A DNA stretch of 64,000 bases from Pseudoalteromonas sp. Z1A8 (GTDB lineage Bacteria > Pseudomonadota > Gammaproteobacteria > Enterobacterales > Alteromonadaceae): contig NZ_WTLB01000002.1 in NCBI RefSeq assembly GCF_011378855.1, positions 124,001 through 188,000 on the forward strand, read 5' to 3'. The position numbers and the translations under genes were made by a program. Shown piece by piece: positions 25,932-34,321 of the stretch. The notes under the pieces are model-generated. The model searched no databases. It had not been told where the DNA came from and saw nothing but the letters and a program-made list of their open reading frames with translations. Position 1 is the stretch's first letter, and every line of letters begins with the position of its first letter.

Positions 25932-26876
25932 ATGCAAAAACAATTAGATCCCCAAGCATGGCTCAAAGAGAGTCATAGCAACGGTGTTAATTTAGCACTT
26001 AAAGAGCTGATGTATTACAAAGCCAAAGCGCAATTGCTTGAGCTTGCCCCTAAGGTAAAAATAAAAAATACCTTAACAGGGCAATACCTTGCACCGCACA
26101 AAGGCCGAGGAATGGAATTTGCCGAAGTGCGACATTACCAGCAAGGTGACGACATTCGCTCTATTGATTGGCGAGTCACTGCGCGTACCGGCGAAACTCA
26201 CACAAAGCTCTTTCAAGAAGAGAAAGAGCGCCCTGTGTTTGTGTTTACTGATTTTTCAAACTCGATGCTGTTTGGCTCAAAGTTACTGTTAAAGTCGGTT
26301 CAAGCAGCGCATATAAGCGCCCTTGTTGCATGGTCGGCGTGTCAGCGCGGCGATAGAATTGGCGGTATTGTGTTTAATCAGCACTCGCATTTGGAGCTAA
26401 AACCCAGTGCTCGCGAAAAAGCCGTCCTTAAGCTTTGTCATAATTTATGCGATAACCACCAGCAAGCGCTAAGCAACATTGATAAAGCAGCCACTAACAA
26501 CTTTAGTGATAATCTAAAGCGCCTTAATCATTTAGCAAAACCTGGCAGCTTAGTATATTTAGTGTCTGATTTTAACGCTCTGGATGATGCCAGCTTTAAG
26601 CAACTCGAAATATTAAGCCGCCACTGCGAGCTTATTGGTTGCCATATAAGCGATCCGTTTGAGCATCAGTTACCTGCGTTTAAGCAAGCCGTTACCGTTA
26701 ATGCAAATGGCCAAGACTTTGCCCTACCATTAATGGATAACAGCTTTAGAGAACGCTTTGCTAAAAATGCAGAACACGCATTTAGCACGCGCTTTAATCG
26801 CCTAACTAAATCGGGTCTTAACTTAATATCATTCAATGCAGCAACACCGCTTGAGCTGCAATTAGTGAGAAAATAA
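25932..26876 (+). CDS. DUF58 domain protein
   Basis: 314 aa. It contains the DUF58 signature GRGMEFAEVRHYQQGDDIRSIDWRVTARTG (about 58-87) and then a VWA-like fold with DFSNSM as a probable metal-dependent adhesion (MIDAS) motif. No signal peptide or membrane helix, so it is cytoplasmic and the likely direct partner of MoxR. 3 nt after moxR, 2 nt before the next gene. Confidence 0.9.
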   Translation: MQKQLDPQAWLKESHSNGVNLALKELMYYKAKAQLLELAPKVKIKNTLTGQYLAPHKGRGMEFAEVRHYQQGDDIRSIDWRVTARTGETHTKLFQEEKERPVFVFTDFSNSMLFGSKLLLKSVQAAHISALVAWSACQRGDRIGGIVFNQHSHLELKPSAREKAVLKLCHNLCDNHQQALSNIDKAATNNFSDNLKRLNHLAKPGSLVYLVSDFNALDDASFKQLEILSRHCELIGCHISDPFEHQLPAFKQAVTVNANGQDFALPLMDNSFRERFAKNAEHAFSTRFNRLTKSGLNLISFNAATPLELQLVRK

Positions 26877-26878
26877 CC

Positions 26879-27313
26879 ATGCAAACCAATCCACTCGATG
26901 GCCTGCACGACATAATAGCGCCAAGCCAAGTTAATTGGTGGCCACTTGCCCCTGCTTGGTGGGTTATTATTGCACTGCTGTTTTTAGCACTGTGCGCAGC
27001 TATTTATATATTTTATAAAAAACATAAATTTAAAAAGCCTAAACGCTACGCAATACAATTGAGCCAAAGTGAGCAAAACCCTCAGCAACTGCATATTATT
27101 TTAAAACGTTTAGTGATTGAATATTACGACAAGCGCCTTGCTGCGCAATCAACCTCTAAATGGTGTACAACACTTAATACGCTTACTGGCTTAAGCTTTA
27201 CAGAACAAGAAATACTAAGCTTGTATAACCCCAGCCAAAAAGATACAACCCTGTGCGAAAAATTTCGCCAAGGTATTAAACAATTTAAAATAAAGGAGTC
27301 AGTAAATGTTTGA
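26879..27313 (+). CDS. DUF4381 single-span membrane protein
   Basis: 144 aa. One strong membrane helix (about 20-43, WWVIIALLFLALCAAIYIFY) follows a WWPLAP motif; the rest is a basic cytoplasmic helical domain. It matches the DUF4381 proteins found in MoxR/Bat operons of proteobacteria. No enzymatic motif. Its end overlaps the next gene by 8 nt. Confidence 0.85.
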   Translation: MQTNPLDGLHDIIAPSQVNWWPLAPAWWVIIALLFLALCAAIYIFYKKHKFKKPKRYAIQLSQSEQNPQQLHIILKRLVIEYYDKRLAAQSTSKWCTTLNTLTGLSFTEQEILSLYNPSQKDTTLCEKFRQGIKQFKIKESVNV

Positions 27314-28292
27314 ATTTAGCTGGCCATGGTTATTTTTATTACTACCCTTACCTTTATTACTTTTACTATTAAAACCTGCTGCAAGTAATGCCAGTACGCG
27401 TTTACGTATACCCAGTTTTGCAAAGCACAATTTAACCAGCCAAAGTATTGAACCACACGCACAACGTTTAAATCCTTTCGAATGGATAATTTGGTTATTA
27501 CTTGTTACTGCCGCTGCCAATCCAACATGGCTAGATGAGCCAATCTCATTGCCAAATGAGGGTCGCGATATAATGCTAGCTGTTGACTTATCAGGCTCAA
27601 TGACCGAACAAGACATGGCTTACAACGGCCAATATGTTGACCGCCTTACCATGGTAAAAGCCGTACTCAGTGATTTTATAGAGCAGCGTCAAGGCGACAG
27701 GCTTGGGCTGATATTATTTGGCGACACCGCGTTCTTACAAACCCCGCTAACGCGCGACGTTAAAACAGTAAGTAAAATGCTCAGCGAAGCCCAAATTGGT
27801 CTAGTGGGACGCGCCACAGCTATTGGTGATGCATTGGGTCTTTCGGTAAAACGCTTTGCCAATAAAGATGAAAGTAACCGTATTGTGGTGCTATTAACCG
27901 ACGGACAAAATACCGCTGGTAATTTAAACCCAGAAGATGCACTACTGCTAGCTCGCGAAGAAGGTATTAAAGTGTACACCATTGGTGTTGGCTCAGATAA
28001 CCCACGTGGTTTTAGCCTCTTTAATATGGGCGGCTCTAGCGGCAGTAATTTAGATGAAAGCTTACTTAAAAAGATTGCCGAGCAAACTGGCGGATTATAC
28101 TTTAGAGCCAAAGATGTAGCAGGCCTTCAACAAATTTACGCAGAGCTTGATAAGCTTGAACCTATTAGCGCTGATGAACAAACATTTCGCCCACAAAGCT
28201 CATTATTTTACTACCCATTACTTATCGCTATTTTACTTATTAGCTTAAAAGTAATGCTTAGTACACTGCGTGCATTAAAGGAGCCAAACTAA
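27306..28292 (+). CDS. VWA domain membrane protein, BatA type
   Basis: 328 aa. Two N-terminal membrane helices (about 5-22 and 55-75), then a VWA domain with an intact MIDAS site, DLSGSM (about 95-100), and later VLLTDGQNTAG, then a C-terminal membrane helix (about 300-318). It is anchored in the inner membrane with the VWA domain probably periplasmic. AAGGAG precedes the ATG inside the end of the previous gene; the stop overlaps the next start by 1 nt. Confidence 0.9.
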   Translation: MFEFSWPWLFLLLPLPLLLLLLKPAASNASTRLRIPSFAKHNLTSQSIEPHAQRLNPFEWIIWLLLVTAAANPTWLDEPISLPNEGRDIMLAVDLSGSMTEQDMAYNGQYVDRLTMVKAVLSDFIEQRQGDRLGLILFGDTAFLQTPLTRDVKTVSKMLSEAQIGLVGRATAIGDALGLSVKRFANKDESNRIVVLLTDGQNTAGNLNPEDALLLAREEGIKVYTIGVGSDNPRGFSLFNMGGSSGSNLDESLLKKIAEQTGGLYFRAKDVAGLQQIYAELDKLEPISADEQTFRPQSSLFYYPLLIAILLISLKVMLSTLRALKEPN

Positions 28293-30232
28293 TGGATTTT
28301 GAATTTATTCGCCCTGCTCTTTTATGGTTACTCATACCTGCTGTGGCATTATTTTTTATTGCCTTAATTAAGCATAAAAAAGCGACCAGTGAGCAGCTAA
28401 TTGCACCACATTTAGCACAATTTATAATGAGCGAATCAAACACTAAAGCCAGCCAACCTCTTTGGCTTATTGCTTTGTTTTGCAGCCTTGGCATTTTATT
28501 TAGTGCAGGACCTAGTTTTGAGAAAAAACAAGTGCCCGTATTTCAAAGTAAAAGTGCCCGCGTAATTGTTATGGATATGTCGTACTCAATGTACAGCACC
28601 GATATTTTGCCAAATCGTTTAATGCAATCACGCTTTAAAGCGCTTGATATGATTGAGCTATTTAAAGAAGGTGATACCGCGCTTGTCGCTTACGCAGGCA
28701 CGGCCTATGTAATTTCACCACTAACAAACGATGCCACAACACTCAGTAATTTAATTCCAAGCTTAAGCCCTGAAATAATGCCAGATAAAGGCTCAAACGT
28801 TTTAGCGGGTCTTGATATGGCCAAAGAGCTATTAACACAAGCGGGTTATATTGATGGCGACATTATTTTAGTGACCGACGGTATTGACCAACAAGAACAA
28901 AGCGACGTGAGTAGCTTTACCAGTAATACCCAATATAGATTAAATATATATGGCGTAGGTACAGCTCAAGGCGCACCAATAAAATTACCTGAAGGTGGAT
29001 TTTTGAAAGACAGATACGGCCAAATTGTAGTACCTACACTTAATGCCAGTCAGCTTAAAAATTTAGCATCAAGCAGCGGCGGTAAATTTGCGAGCTATCA
29101 GCCTAGTAATAACGACATAAATACATTTGCTCCAAGCGCGCAAAGCGAATTGTTAAAAGACGAAAAACAAAGCCATGCACTTTGGCGAATAGATGCCGGT
29201 ATATACGGACTGTTACTGTTATTGCCATTTGGCTTGTATTTATTTAGACGCGCTGCCTTGCTGGGGGCTTTTTTAGCCTTTAGCTTTTTACCGCAGCAAA
29301 ATGCGTATGCCGTAGAACTCCCTACTCTTTTGCAAAATGCAGATCAACGTGCATTAGAGGCTTACAATAATAAAGAATACGATGCTGCAACACAGGCTCA
29401 ATCAAGTGAGTTAAAAGGCGCTGCGCTTTACCAGCAAGGTAGTTTTGATGCTGCACTTAATGAGTTTAGTAGTGATAAGTCGGCTACCGGTTTATACAAC
29501 TACGGTAATGCCCTTGCCAAAGCTGGCAAGCTTGAGGACGCAATTGAAGCCTACAAACAAGCCCAAACCTTACAAGACGACTTTACGCAAGCAGCTGACA
29601 ACCAAGCTTTAGTTGAACAATTACTAAATCAACAAGAGCAACAAAACCAGCAAGATCAGCAAAGCGACGGCGACGACTCTCAAGACCAAGATGATAGTCA
29701 GAAAAAAGATGAGCAAAACCAAGAGCAAAATTCTGATGAGTCAAAACAGGATCAGCAACAAAATGGTGATAAAAGCGATTCTGAAAAAGGCGAAAACGAA
29801 AGTCAAAGCCCCAGCGATGAAAAATCTGATAAAGAATCAGATAAAGAGTCTGAACAATCAAAAGATCAACAAGGTGAGCCTGGCGAGCAATCAGACAAGC
29901 AAAATGAACCTGATATGCAAGCTCAGCCACAAAGTGAGCAAGGGCAAAATAAAGACGCTGACCAACCTAAAGACGAGCAGCAACAAAGTAAGCCACAAGC
30001 AATGAGCGAGCAACCTGCTAGTGATGAGCAAAAACAAAATGCTCAGCAACAAGCTATGCAAGCCCAAGCAAGTGAGCTCACTAATGAAGAGAAAGAAAAA
30101 GCTCAACAACTTAATCAACTACTTAGAAAAGTTCCGGATGACCCGGCTATTTTATTACGGAATAAAATGCAATTAGAAGCCCAAAAAAGACAATATAAAC
30201 GTCGCCCTACAGGAGTCGAAAAATCATGGTAA
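28292..30232 (+). CDS. VWA plus TPR protein with acidic low-complexity tail (BatB-BatC fusion)
   Basis: 646 aa. Two membrane helices, then a VWA domain with MIDAS residues DMSYSM, then membrane helices near 300-335, a short tetratricopeptide-repeat region (about 340-430, including YNYGNALAKAGKLEDAIEAYKQA) and a 170-residue tail made almost wholly of Gln, Asp, Glu, Ser and Lys. It ends in a basic segment, RNKMQLEAQKRQYKRRP. It corresponds to BatB joined to BatC. The tail is probably disordered and periplasmic. It also explains several long false frames on both strands here. Confidence 0.9.
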   Translation: MDFEFIRPALLWLLIPAVALFFIALIKHKKATSEQLIAPHLAQFIMSESNTKASQPLWLIALFCSLGILFSAGPSFEKKQVPVFQSKSARVIVMDMSYSMYSTDILPNRLMQSRFKALDMIELFKEGDTALVAYAGTAYVISPLTNDATTLSNLIPSLSPEIMPDKGSNVLAGLDMAKELLTQAGYIDGDIILVTDGIDQQEQSDVSSFTSNTQYRLNIYGVGTAQGAPIKLPEGGFLKDRYGQIVVPTLNASQLKNLASSSGGKFASYQPSNNDINTFAPSAQSELLKDEKQSHALWRIDAGIYGLLLLLPFGLYLFRRAALLGAFLAFSFLPQQNAYAVELPTLLQNADQRALEAYNNKEYDAATQAQSSELKGAALYQQGSFDAALNEFSSDKSATGLYNYGNALAKAGKLEDAIEAYKQAQTLQDDFTQAADNQALVEQLLNQQEQQNQQDQQSDGDDSQDQDDSQKKDEQNQEQNSDESKQDQQQNGDKSDSEKGENESQSPSDEKSDKESDKESEQSKDQQGEPGEQSDKQNEPDMQAQPQSEQGQNKDADQPKDEQQQSKPQAMSEQPASDEQKQNAQQQAMQAQASELTNEEKEKAQQLNQLLRKVPDDPAILLRNKMQLEAQKRQYKRRPTGVEKSW

Positions 30233-31884
30233 TGCGATTATTTTGCTGTTTATTGCTATTAAGTGCGATGCCTTCGTGGGCTGCCACCAAATTAGAAGCC
30301 AGCGTAGATAAAAACCCTGTTTTAGCGGGTGAATTTTTTATGCTTAATATATCCGTAGACGATACAGTTAAAGGCGAGCAACCAGACACCTCATCGCTGT
30401 TAAAAGACTTTGTTGTAGGCCCAACAAGCTTAAGCTCTCGTACCAACATTATTAATGGCAGCATTAATAAGCAAACTACGTGGTCGGTTAAATTAATGAC
30501 CCGTGCTGAGGGCGAATACACGATTCCGGCATTTAGCGTTGCAGGGTTAACCTCACAGCCTATTAAATTAAAAGTAGCAAAACGCTCTGTTGATGCAGAT
30601 AAAAATAACGAAATATTTTTAAAAACGTCACTATCGAGTAATTCATTATTTGTGCAAGAAGCCGGCGTTTATACTATTAAGCTTTATCTTGCAAAAGAAC
30701 TGCTTGATGGCAGTTTAAGCACACCAAGTATGGAAGACGCTCAGCTTACGCAATTGGGTAAGCAAACAGAAGGTTATGAGCTTGTTGATGGTAAACGCTA
30801 TCTTGTTATTACTCGCGAATATTTAATTCAGCCACAAAAAAGTGGTGCGTACACTATTGCAGGCCCTGCTTTTCAAGGACGAGTACAACAAAATTACCGC
30901 CAATTGGAGGTATCTGCTCTTGGCGACGATCAGCAAGTAGAAATTAAACCCATTCCAAGTGATTATAAAGGTGCATGGTTACCGAGCGAGCTGGTTAGTC
31001 TTGATGAAGAATGGCAACCTAACGATAACACCGTAGAAGTAGGTACGCCTATAACACGTACTATTACACTTACCGCGCTTGGGGTTACCAAAGAGCAACT
31101 GCCTGAAATTACAATGCCTACTATTGATGGCATACGCAGCTACCCTGATAAAAAAGAAAATAACAATGCAGTACGTGACGGGCGCGTTGTATCGCAGCAA
31201 ACCGCATCGTATGCATTACTGCCGCAAAAACCAGGTACTTACACTTTACCTGAAATACAGCTGCCTTGGTTTAATACTAAAATGAACCGTATTAGCGTAG
31301 CTACATTACCAAAGCGCACTATAACGGTAACGCCTAGTAGCACTGCGCCTAATACAGCGGTGGCAAATCCGCAGCCAAATATAAATAATTCATCTCCTAT
31401 TGAAAATATATCGAATGAAAATTTAGGCACGCAAAGCATTGAAATTAAAAGAGGTACTTCTCTTTGGTTAATTGTAGTTGCCGTTTTAGGATATATTTTA
31501 TGGATTGGTACTGTAATTTTTTATCTAGTTACCCGTTCTTCTAAAAATACGACTGAAAAAGTACAGATCAATAGTGGGCGTATTGTTCAGCCAAACTTAA
31601 ATGAGCTTAAAGCGCTCGCTAAAACGAACGATGTGAAAGCTTTTTACAATGCACTAAATAGCTTTGCTATAAAAGTTACCCACAAAAATGTGGGCGCTAT
31701 TGATGAGCTTTGTAGCCGCATAAATAGTAGTGAGCTAAATGGTTTTATTAACCAATTACAGGCGCAACTTTATAGCAATAAAGACGCAAACACGGATCTT
31801 AATGCTATTATTAAAATTATTGAGAATTATCAAACTCAAGCATTAAAGTCGCAACAAGCTGTATTAAAAGATCTTTATGATTAA
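30226..31884 (+). CDS. BatD family protein
   Basis: 552 aa. A cleavable signal peptide ends near SWAA (about residue 20). A long beta-rich periplasmic region carries the BatD repeats, then comes a membrane helix (about 407-430) and a cytoplasmic C-terminus of 120 residues. I took the ATG at 30226, with AGGAG 10 nt upstream, rather than the second ATG at 30232. It overlaps the preceding stop by 7 nt and is the last gene of the MoxR-Bat operon. Function within the family is linked to envelope stress in other bacteria. Confidence 0.88.
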   Translation: MVMRLFCCLLLLSAMPSWAATKLEASVDKNPVLAGEFFMLNISVDDTVKGEQPDTSSLLKDFVVGPTSLSSRTNIINGSINKQTTWSVKLMTRAEGEYTIPAFSVAGLTSQPIKLKVAKRSVDADKNNEIFLKTSLSSNSLFVQEAGVYTIKLYLAKELLDGSLSTPSMEDAQLTQLGKQTEGYELVDGKRYLVITREYLIQPQKSGAYTIAGPAFQGRVQQNYRQLEVSALGDDQQVEIKPIPSDYKGAWLPSELVSLDEEWQPNDNTVEVGTPITRTITLTALGVTKEQLPEITMPTIDGIRSYPDKKENNNAVRDGRVVSQQTASYALLPQKPGTYTLPEIQLPWFNTKMNRISVATLPKRTITVTPSSTAPNTAVANPQPNINNSSPIENISNENLGTQSIEIKRGTSLWLIVVAVLGYILWIGTVIFYLVTRSSKNTTEKVQINSGRIVQPNLNELKALAKTNDVKAFYNALNSFAIKVTHKNVGAIDELCSRINSSELNGFINQLQAQLYSNKDANTDLNAIIKIIENYQTQALKSQQAVLKDLYD

Positions 31885-31945
31885 TAACGACTATAAACAG
31901 GTCTTTTTTTGCAATAGATAATAATTTTAAATTAAAAAAGTGCTT

Positions 31946-32503
31946 ATGCTTGGAAAGAAAAAATCAAACAATCAGGTCTTAATCGATATGGCAGAGAAAC
32001 AAAAGCGTTATGAAGCCTTGGTCCACGTTTACAATAAAGAGCTTTATCGCTTTGCTTATTGGTTATGCCGTGATCCGCACATAGCAGATGATTTAGTTCA
32101 AGAGACGTTTTTACGCGCTTGGCGTTCACTCGACTCTTTACTTGATCAAAAAGCAGCTAAACCCTGGCTGCTAACTATATTACGAAGAGAAAACGCACGC
32201 AGATTTGAGCGTAAACAGTTTGATTACAGTGATGTAGAAAACGATACGCTTGTTGATGAAACCAGCCATTCATTAGATGATGAAATGGAGCAAACGGTTA
32301 TTCAACGCCAGATTGCACTGCTATCTGATGAATACCGAGAGCCATTATTACTACAAGTTGTAATGGGCTGCTCTGGTGAAGAGATTGCAGGCATACTTAA
32401 TTTAAATAAAAACACGGTAATGACTCGTTTATACCGTGCCCGAAATCAACTTAAAGAGGCTTTAAGCCGTGATGATGAACAACTTAAAGGGGCATCAAAA
32501 TAA
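31946..32503 (+). CDS. ECF sigma factor
   Basis: About 185 aa. Region 2 holds YNKELYRFAYWLCRDPHIADDLVQETFLRAWRSL, and region 4 holds EREPLLLQVVMGCSGEEIAGILNLNKNTVMTRLYRAR-like helix-turn-helix sequence. The start is uncertain: GTG 31940, ATG 31946 and ATG 31988 are all in frame with weak ribosome sites. The next gene starts on its stop codon (TAATG) and is its probable anti-sigma factor. It lies 60 nt after the Bat operon, so read-through from that operon is possible. Confidence 0.88.
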   Translation: MLGKKKSNNQVLIDMAEKQKRYEALVHVYNKELYRFAYWLCRDPHIADDLVQETFLRAWRSLDSLLDQKAAKPWLLTILRRENARRFERKQFDYSDVENDTLVDETSHSLDDEMEQTVIQRQIALLSDEYREPLLLQVVMGCSGEEIAGILNLNKNTVMTRLYRARNQLKEALSRDDEQLKGASK

Positions 32504-33255
32504 TGGATGAACTTGAGTTTCGTCGCCGCACTATTGCGCAGCCAAACGACATTGACAAGGAGCTCATGGAGTTTGCTAACAGTAACCCAGAGCGACAAAG
32601 TTTTATTAACGATATGAAAGATTTTGATAAGTATATTCAAGATGCTTTAGACATACCTGTGCCAGAAAATCTTGCAAACCGTATTCTTTTAAACACATCA
32701 TTAAAAGAAAAAGCGCTACAAGAAGAGCAAACAACAGGAAAAAATGTAGTTGATGCCCGATCGCGTTTTAAGTTTGACCGCGTGCATCTTGCATTAGCAG
32801 CATCTTTTGTAGTGGCTATTAGTGCCTTCTTTTTTAGTACAGAGCAAAATATTGCGCACGAAGCAGGTGAACATGCACTAGCCCATGTGTACTACGAAAT
32901 TAATGCCCTTGATAAAAAAGAGCCTATTAGCCTACAAAGCGTTAACGACAAGCTTGCAGTTTTAGGAGGTCATCTTGATGAACTTCCAGGTGCCGTAACG
33001 TACGCTATGTTTTGCGATTTTGAAGGCGAAAAAGGGCTGCACTTAATATTTGAGTCTGACTTTGGCCCAATGACTGTATTTATAGTGCCATCTGAAAATA
33101 AATCATTTGGTTTTGGTGATGATAACTTCCGCGATGACCGCTTTGAAGGTCATATTAATCGTGGTCCACAAGCAGATACTATTTTAGTGGCAAGTGTTGG
33201 CGCACCTCTAAATACTTATAACGAACGCGTTACAGGCGCTATTCGTTGGTTATAA
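32503..33255 (+). CDS. DUF3379 protein, probable anti-sigma factor
   Basis: 250 aa. A cytoplasmic N-terminal part (1-85) is followed by one membrane helix (about 88-106, VHLALAASFVVAISAFFF) and a periplasmic C-terminal domain of 140 residues. This topology, and translational coupling to an ECF sigma gene, is that of a membrane anti-sigma factor. DUF3379 proteins are regularly found in this position. No Cys/His zinc motif of the ZAS type is seen, so sigma binding would use a different surface. Confidence 0.85.
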   Translation: MDELEFRRRTIAQPNDIDKELMEFANSNPERQSFINDMKDFDKYIQDALDIPVPENLANRILLNTSLKEKALQEEQTTGKNVVDARSRFKFDRVHLALAASFVVAISAFFFSTEQNIAHEAGEHALAHVYYEINALDKKEPISLQSVNDKLAVLGGHLDELPGAVTYAMFCDFEGEKGLHLIFESDFGPMTVFIVPSENKSFGFGDDNFRDDRFEGHINRGPQADTILVASVGAPLNTYNERVTGAIRWL

Positions 33256-33270
33256 TTTTTACGTAATTAA

Positions 33271-33303
33271 AAAACCGCTTAATATTTATTAAGCGGTTTT
33301 TTT
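33271..33303 (+). terminator. Terminator of the sigma/anti-sigma operon
   Basis: AAAACCGCTTAATA (33271-33284) pairs with TATTAAGCGGTTTT (33287-33300), followed by more T. 15 nt after the stop. Confidence 0.9.
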
Positions 33304-33416
33304 GTGTCTATTAAATAGATTAAATTACACTCAAACCATCTGATTTTAAAAGTAATTATTTATATCTCCCCTTAAAGTAAATTATAATCGCGGCTCGATT
33401 AAAATTAAGGGTTTTC

Positions 33417-34274
33417 ATGAAGAACATCATCGTTATTTTTTCATTATTGGCATTATTATGTACTGCCAGTTTTGATGCACACGCACGTAAAAAGTTTGGC
33501 AGCAGCAAACGTGGACAAACACCTGCAACACAACAAACCACACAAAATAAACAATCAGATGTGCCTGCATCAACAGCACCTAAAGCTAAATCAAATAAAA
33601 AAGGGATTATGACTGGCGTTTTGGGTGGTCTTTTAGCTGGTGGCTTAATTGCAGCAATGCTAGGCGACGATTTTGAAGGTTTTCAGCTATTGGAAATGAT
33701 TTTATTAGCTGGCGGACTCTTTATTTTATTTAAGCTAGTAACCGGTTTTTTACGTGCTAATCGTGCTCCACAACTTGCAAATGCCAGTGCAGGTACAAGT
33801 ACTCAACAAAATGCTTTTAAACAAACACCGATTGAGCAGCCAATGAGTACAGGCTTTGCAAGCAATGCACCGCAAGGTGAAAGTGTGCCATTTAATTTAC
33901 CACCTAACTTTGACGTTAATGGCTTTTTGCAAGGTGCCCGTAGTCATTACCATACGCTACAAACTGCATGGAATAATGCCGATTACACCACAATGGCTGA
34001 ATACTTGAGCTCTGAACTTGTTGCCGAATTTAAAGCTGAGCGTGAAGCAATACAAAGCGTAGACACTGAAGTAATGTTTATTGATGCCGAACTTGTGCGT
34101 GCAGATACAAATGCGCAATCGTGGCAGGTTAGTGTTCGCTTTAAAGGTAAATACCGTGATTTAAGCGATAAAAAAGAAGAGCCTATTTTAGAAATTTGGC
34201 ACTTAGAACGCCTAATTTCAGATGATGCTCCATGGCTAATAGTGGGTGTTGAAGATTTAATTGATACGCAATAA
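33417..34274 (+). CDS. Tim44-like domain protein
   Basis: 285 aa. Signal peptide to about residue 22 (ASFDAHA), a Ser/Thr/Gln-rich linker, two glycine-rich hydrophobic segments (about 63-80 and 88-108), a second low-complexity linker, and a C-terminal Tim44-like domain (about 165-285, with ARSHYHTLQTAWNNADYTTMAEYLSSEL). Such bacterial proteins are inner-membrane anchored; their function is largely unknown. The gene has its own terminator. Confidence 0.87.
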   Translation: MKNIIVIFSLLALLCTASFDAHARKKFGSSKRGQTPATQQTTQNKQSDVPASTAPKAKSNKKGIMTGVLGGLLAGGLIAAMLGDDFEGFQLLEMILLAGGLFILFKLVTGFLRANRAPQLANASAGTSTQQNAFKQTPIEQPMSTGFASNAPQGESVPFNLPPNFDVNGFLQGARSHYHTLQTAWNNADYTTMAEYLSSELVAEFKAEREAIQSVDTEVMFIDAELVRADTNAQSWQVSVRFKGKYRDLSDKKEEPILEIWHLERLISDDAPWLIVGVEDLIDTQ

Positions 34275-34286
34275 GCGTTAACGTTT

Positions 34287-34319
34287 AAAACACCGCGCTT
34301 TTTAGCGCGGTGTTTTTTT
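34287..34319. terminator. Bidirectional terminator between the Tim44-like gene and ggt
   Basis: AAAACACCGCGCT (34287-34299), TTTT loop, AGCGCGGTGTTTT (34304-34316), then more T: a 13-bp perfect stem between convergent genes. Confidence 0.92.
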
Positions 34320-34321
34320 AT

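Noticed and set aside
29583-30118. Several long reading frames on both strands inside the BatB-BatC gene
   Set aside because: They arise from the biased Gln/Asp/Glu/Ser codons of the low-complexity tail; none has a ribosome site or a protein-like composition.
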